A DNA stretch of 8,352 bases from Phycisphaeraceae bacterium (GTDB taxonomy: Bacteria > Planctomycetota > Phycisphaerae > Phycisphaerales > Phycisphaeraceae), in the NCBI GenBank assembly GCA_016763955.1, contig JAESSU010000148.1:1-8352 (forward strand), given 5' to 3'. The translations under genes and the position numbers were made by a program. Under the pieces are notes generated by a model, which was not told where the DNA came from, made no database searches, and worked only from the letters and a program-made list of their open reading frames with translations. This document shows positions 7,039 to 8,352 of this stretch, in pieces. Within the stretch, counting starts at the first letter, position 1. Each line of letters starts with the position of its first letter.

Positions 7039-7131
7039 TTGGGGGATAAGATTTTGTCACTTGGTTTTCCGAGCAAGCATGCCTATAAAAAGAACTTTAG
7101 AACACCGCGCAAAAATAAGGTAGGCGTTTAA
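7039..7131 (+). CDS. Possible 30-residue basic small protein
   Basis: A TTG-initiated ORF of 30 codons beginning MGDKILSLGFPSKHAYKKNF if the TTG is read as Met, rich in Lys/Arg and ending in TAA. AGGGAG (7028-7033) lies 5 bases before the TTG, a better ribosome binding site than several real genes here have. It starts 19 bp after the glycosidase stop. No family is recognised, and a promoter candidate lies inside it. It may be chance. Confidence 0.2.
   Translation: MGDKILSLGFPSKHAYKKNFRTPRKNKVGV
7061..7089 (+). promoter_or_regulatory. Sigma70-like promoter candidate for prfB
   Basis: TTGGTT (7061-7066), a 17-bp spacer and TATAAA (7084-7089), the best -10 match in the window. The transcript would start near 7096 and have a leader of about 150 nt before the prfB ATG at 7248. 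No other start-proximal promoter for prfB was seen. Confidence 0.55.
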
Positions 7132-7225
7132 CAACTCGCCTCACAAACAATGATGCCTGCCAAGCCATAACGATTCATTGGGATGCCCAGCCTGACAATC
7201 ACTTTCAACGCTTTGCAAAAATAAG
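7109..7225 (+). repeat. 11-bp direct repeat GCAAAAATAAG
   Basis: Exact copies at 7109-7119 and 7215-7225, 106 bp apart, in the leader region before prfB; both are followed within a few bases by a TTAAC motif. It may be a chance A-rich repeat or a remnant of a duplication. Confidence 0.3.
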
Positions 7226-7247
7226 TTAACCCCCGTAAAATATTCCA

Positions 7248-8352
7248 ATGCGCGATAATCTTTCAGCAGTTTTGGACAATCTCAAGGCACGGATCTTAAC
7301 CATCCGTGACTCTCTTTAACTACGACAAAAAAATAGCTCGCAAAGATGAACTTGAGGTCAAGCTCAACGGGCCGACCTTCTGGGATGATCAAGCCGCAGC
7401 TAACATCGTTCTTGCTGAACTTAAAAGCATTAAAGTCATCCTTGCTCCCGTCGATAAAGCGATGACCGATGTCGAAGAAGCTCAGTTAATGATGGAAATG
7501 GGCTTAGAAGCTGATGACCAAGAAACACTTGAAGAAGTTGACAGCCAGGTCGATGACTTAGAGAAGACCATCGACAAGCTTGACCTGATGGCCATGCTCT
7601 CAGGCAAAAATGACGCTCGCAACTGCTACCTAACCATCTACTCCCGTGAAGGGGGCACTGAAGCTCAGGACTGGACTGAAATGGTCATGCGCATGTATCT
7701 GTACTACTGCGAAAAAATGGGGTGGGACGTTTCAGAAGTCGACCGAACCTACGGCGAGGAAGCTGGCCTTAAAGACGTGACACTCTACATCAAAGGCCCC
7801 TTTGCCTATGGCTATCTCTCGACAGAACGAGGCACGCATCGCTTAGCTCGCGTCTCACCGTTTAATGCGCAAGGTAAACGCCAAACCAGCTTTGCAGCCG
7901 TCGATATCACCCCGGAATTCGATGAATCTGTGGCACTTGAAATCGACGAAAAAGATTTGGAAATCGCATGCTTTGCTCGCAGTTCCGGCCCTGGTGGACA
8001 GAACGTCAACAAGGTCGCATCCGCGGTCCGCGTGGTACACGTTCCAACGGGCATTGCAGTACTCTGCTCCGCAGAACGATCACAGGAACAAAACCGCCGT
8101 CGCGCAATGACCATCCTCAAGGGTAAACTTGAACAGTTGGCACAAGAAAAACGCGATGCAGAACAATTCGCAGAAGCCGGTGGCAAACTCGACATGGGCT
8201 GGGGAACACAAATCCGCAGTTACGTCTTCTATGACAACCGCGTCAAAGATCACCGTACCAACTTTGAAATTGGTAACCCCCAACGTGTCATGGATGGCGA
8301 TCTGCATGGCTTTGTCGAAGCCGAACTACGCCGACGCGCAAAAGCACGATAA
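7248..8352 (+). CDS. prfB: Peptide chain release factor 2, expressed by +1 frameshift
   Basis: Releases finished proteins at UGA and UAA codons. Frame 0 begins at ATG 7248 and encodes MRDNLSAVLDNLKARILTIR then DSL, 23 residues, before TAA at 7317-7319. Skipping T7317 continues as NYDKKIARKDELEVKLNGP with the rest of RF2, giving 367 aa (E. coli RF2 has 365). The stop-codon recognition tripeptide SPF is at 203-205 and the catalytic GGQ at 249-251; REGGTEAQDW, and GWGTQIRSYVFYD near the C-terminus, are further RF2 marks. SPF in place of PxT separates it from RF1. Both sides of the junction match RF2, so the shift is real biology and not two genes. A GTG at 7306 lies in the long frame but has no ribosome binding site and would cut the N-terminus. 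No clear Shine-Dalgarno precedes ATG 7248. Ends with TAA at the window's last base. Confidence 0.95.
7288..7308 (+). promoter_or_regulatory. Hairpin just upstream of the prfB shift site
   Basis: CACGGAT (7288-7294) and ATCCGTG (7302-7308) are perfect 7-bp complements around a 7-base loop. The stem ends 5 bases before the CTT slip codon. It lies inside the coding region and may be chance, or may act in place of the missing Shine-Dalgarno-like stimulator. Confidence 0.35.
7314..7320 (+). promoter_or_regulatory. prfB programmed +1 frameshift site with UAA (CTT TAA C)
   Basis: In frame 0 codon 23 is CTT, followed by TAA and C. Peptidyl-tRNA-Leu on CUU can slip one base onto UUU, so AAC is read next. 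This is the known RF2 autoregulation site except that the usual UGA is UAA. The upstream codons ATC CGT GAC TCT contain no Shine-Dalgarno-like AGGGGG stimulator. The C after the stop, a poor termination context, is kept. Confidence 0.85.

Noticed and set aside
7174..7184. TGGGATGCCCA as a hairpin in the prfB leader
   Set aside because: Only four base pairs with a 3-base loop; not distinguishable from chance.
7812..8195. 127-codon open frame on the minus strand inside prfB
   Set aside because: Antisense shadow of the conserved SPF/GGQ region; Ser/Arg/Cys-rich with no recognisable domain.
7306..8352. RF2 starting at GTG 7306 with no frameshift
   Set aside because: No ribosome binding site precedes it, and frame 0 upstream encodes residues that match the RF2 N-terminus and joins exactly at CTT TAA C.
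1..8352. CRISPR array, tRNA or rRNA genes
   Set aside because: No regularly spaced repeats with unique spacers, no tRNA cloverleaf and no rRNA-like sequence were seen.

Overview
The window looks like chromosomal DNA from a bacterium of the PVC group, most likely a planctomycete of the Phycisphaerae type. The best clue is the gene at 3473-4210. It encodes a type IV pilin-like protein with both the GFTLIE prepilin motif and an H-X9-DG motif, a combination abundant in Planctomycetota, Lentisphaerota and Verrucomicrobiota. It sits beside a hybrid GntR/LacI-type regulator and a secreted glycosidase-like protein, an arrangement common in those genomes. The taxonomic call is inference; no rRNA or other strong marker is present.

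Layout, left to right. (1) Minus strand, 1-729: the 5' part of nadE (glutamine-dependent NAD+ synthetase), running off the left edge. (2) Minus strand, 877-1776: an OmpA/Pal/MotB-like peptidoglycan-binding lipoprotein. A strong hairpin at 775-802 lies between these two genes. (3) 1777-2284: a 508-bp gap holding three same-orientation copies of a TGCCCCTA-type repeat, possible remnants of coding or mobile DNA, and a promoter with an inverted repeat just before the regulator. (4) Plus strand, 2285-7019: a carbohydrate-type cassette of regulator, H-X9-DG prepilin and an 870-residue exported GH42-like protein. Regulator and prepilin are 21 bp apart and probably cotranscribed; the glycosidase follows after 196 bp. 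(5) 7020-7247: a gap with a good sigma70-like promoter and a possible 30-codon ORF. (6) Plus strand, 7248-8352: prfB (peptide chain release factor 2), complete, and requiring a +1 frameshift after codon 23.

The housekeeping genes (nadE, lipoprotein, prfB) flank the cassette, which reads like an accessory insertion. The regulator probably senses a sugar or oligosaccharide through its periplasmic-binding-protein-like domain and controls itself, the prepilin and perhaps the exported enzyme. The glycosidase gene is visibly more AT-rich than prfB.

The most notable observation is the prfB recoding site. It reads CTT TAA C instead of the usual CTT TGA C, and lacks the Shine-Dalgarno-like stimulator normally just upstream. 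Because UAA is read by both RF1 and RF2, the classical RF2-specific feedback would be weakened or altered.
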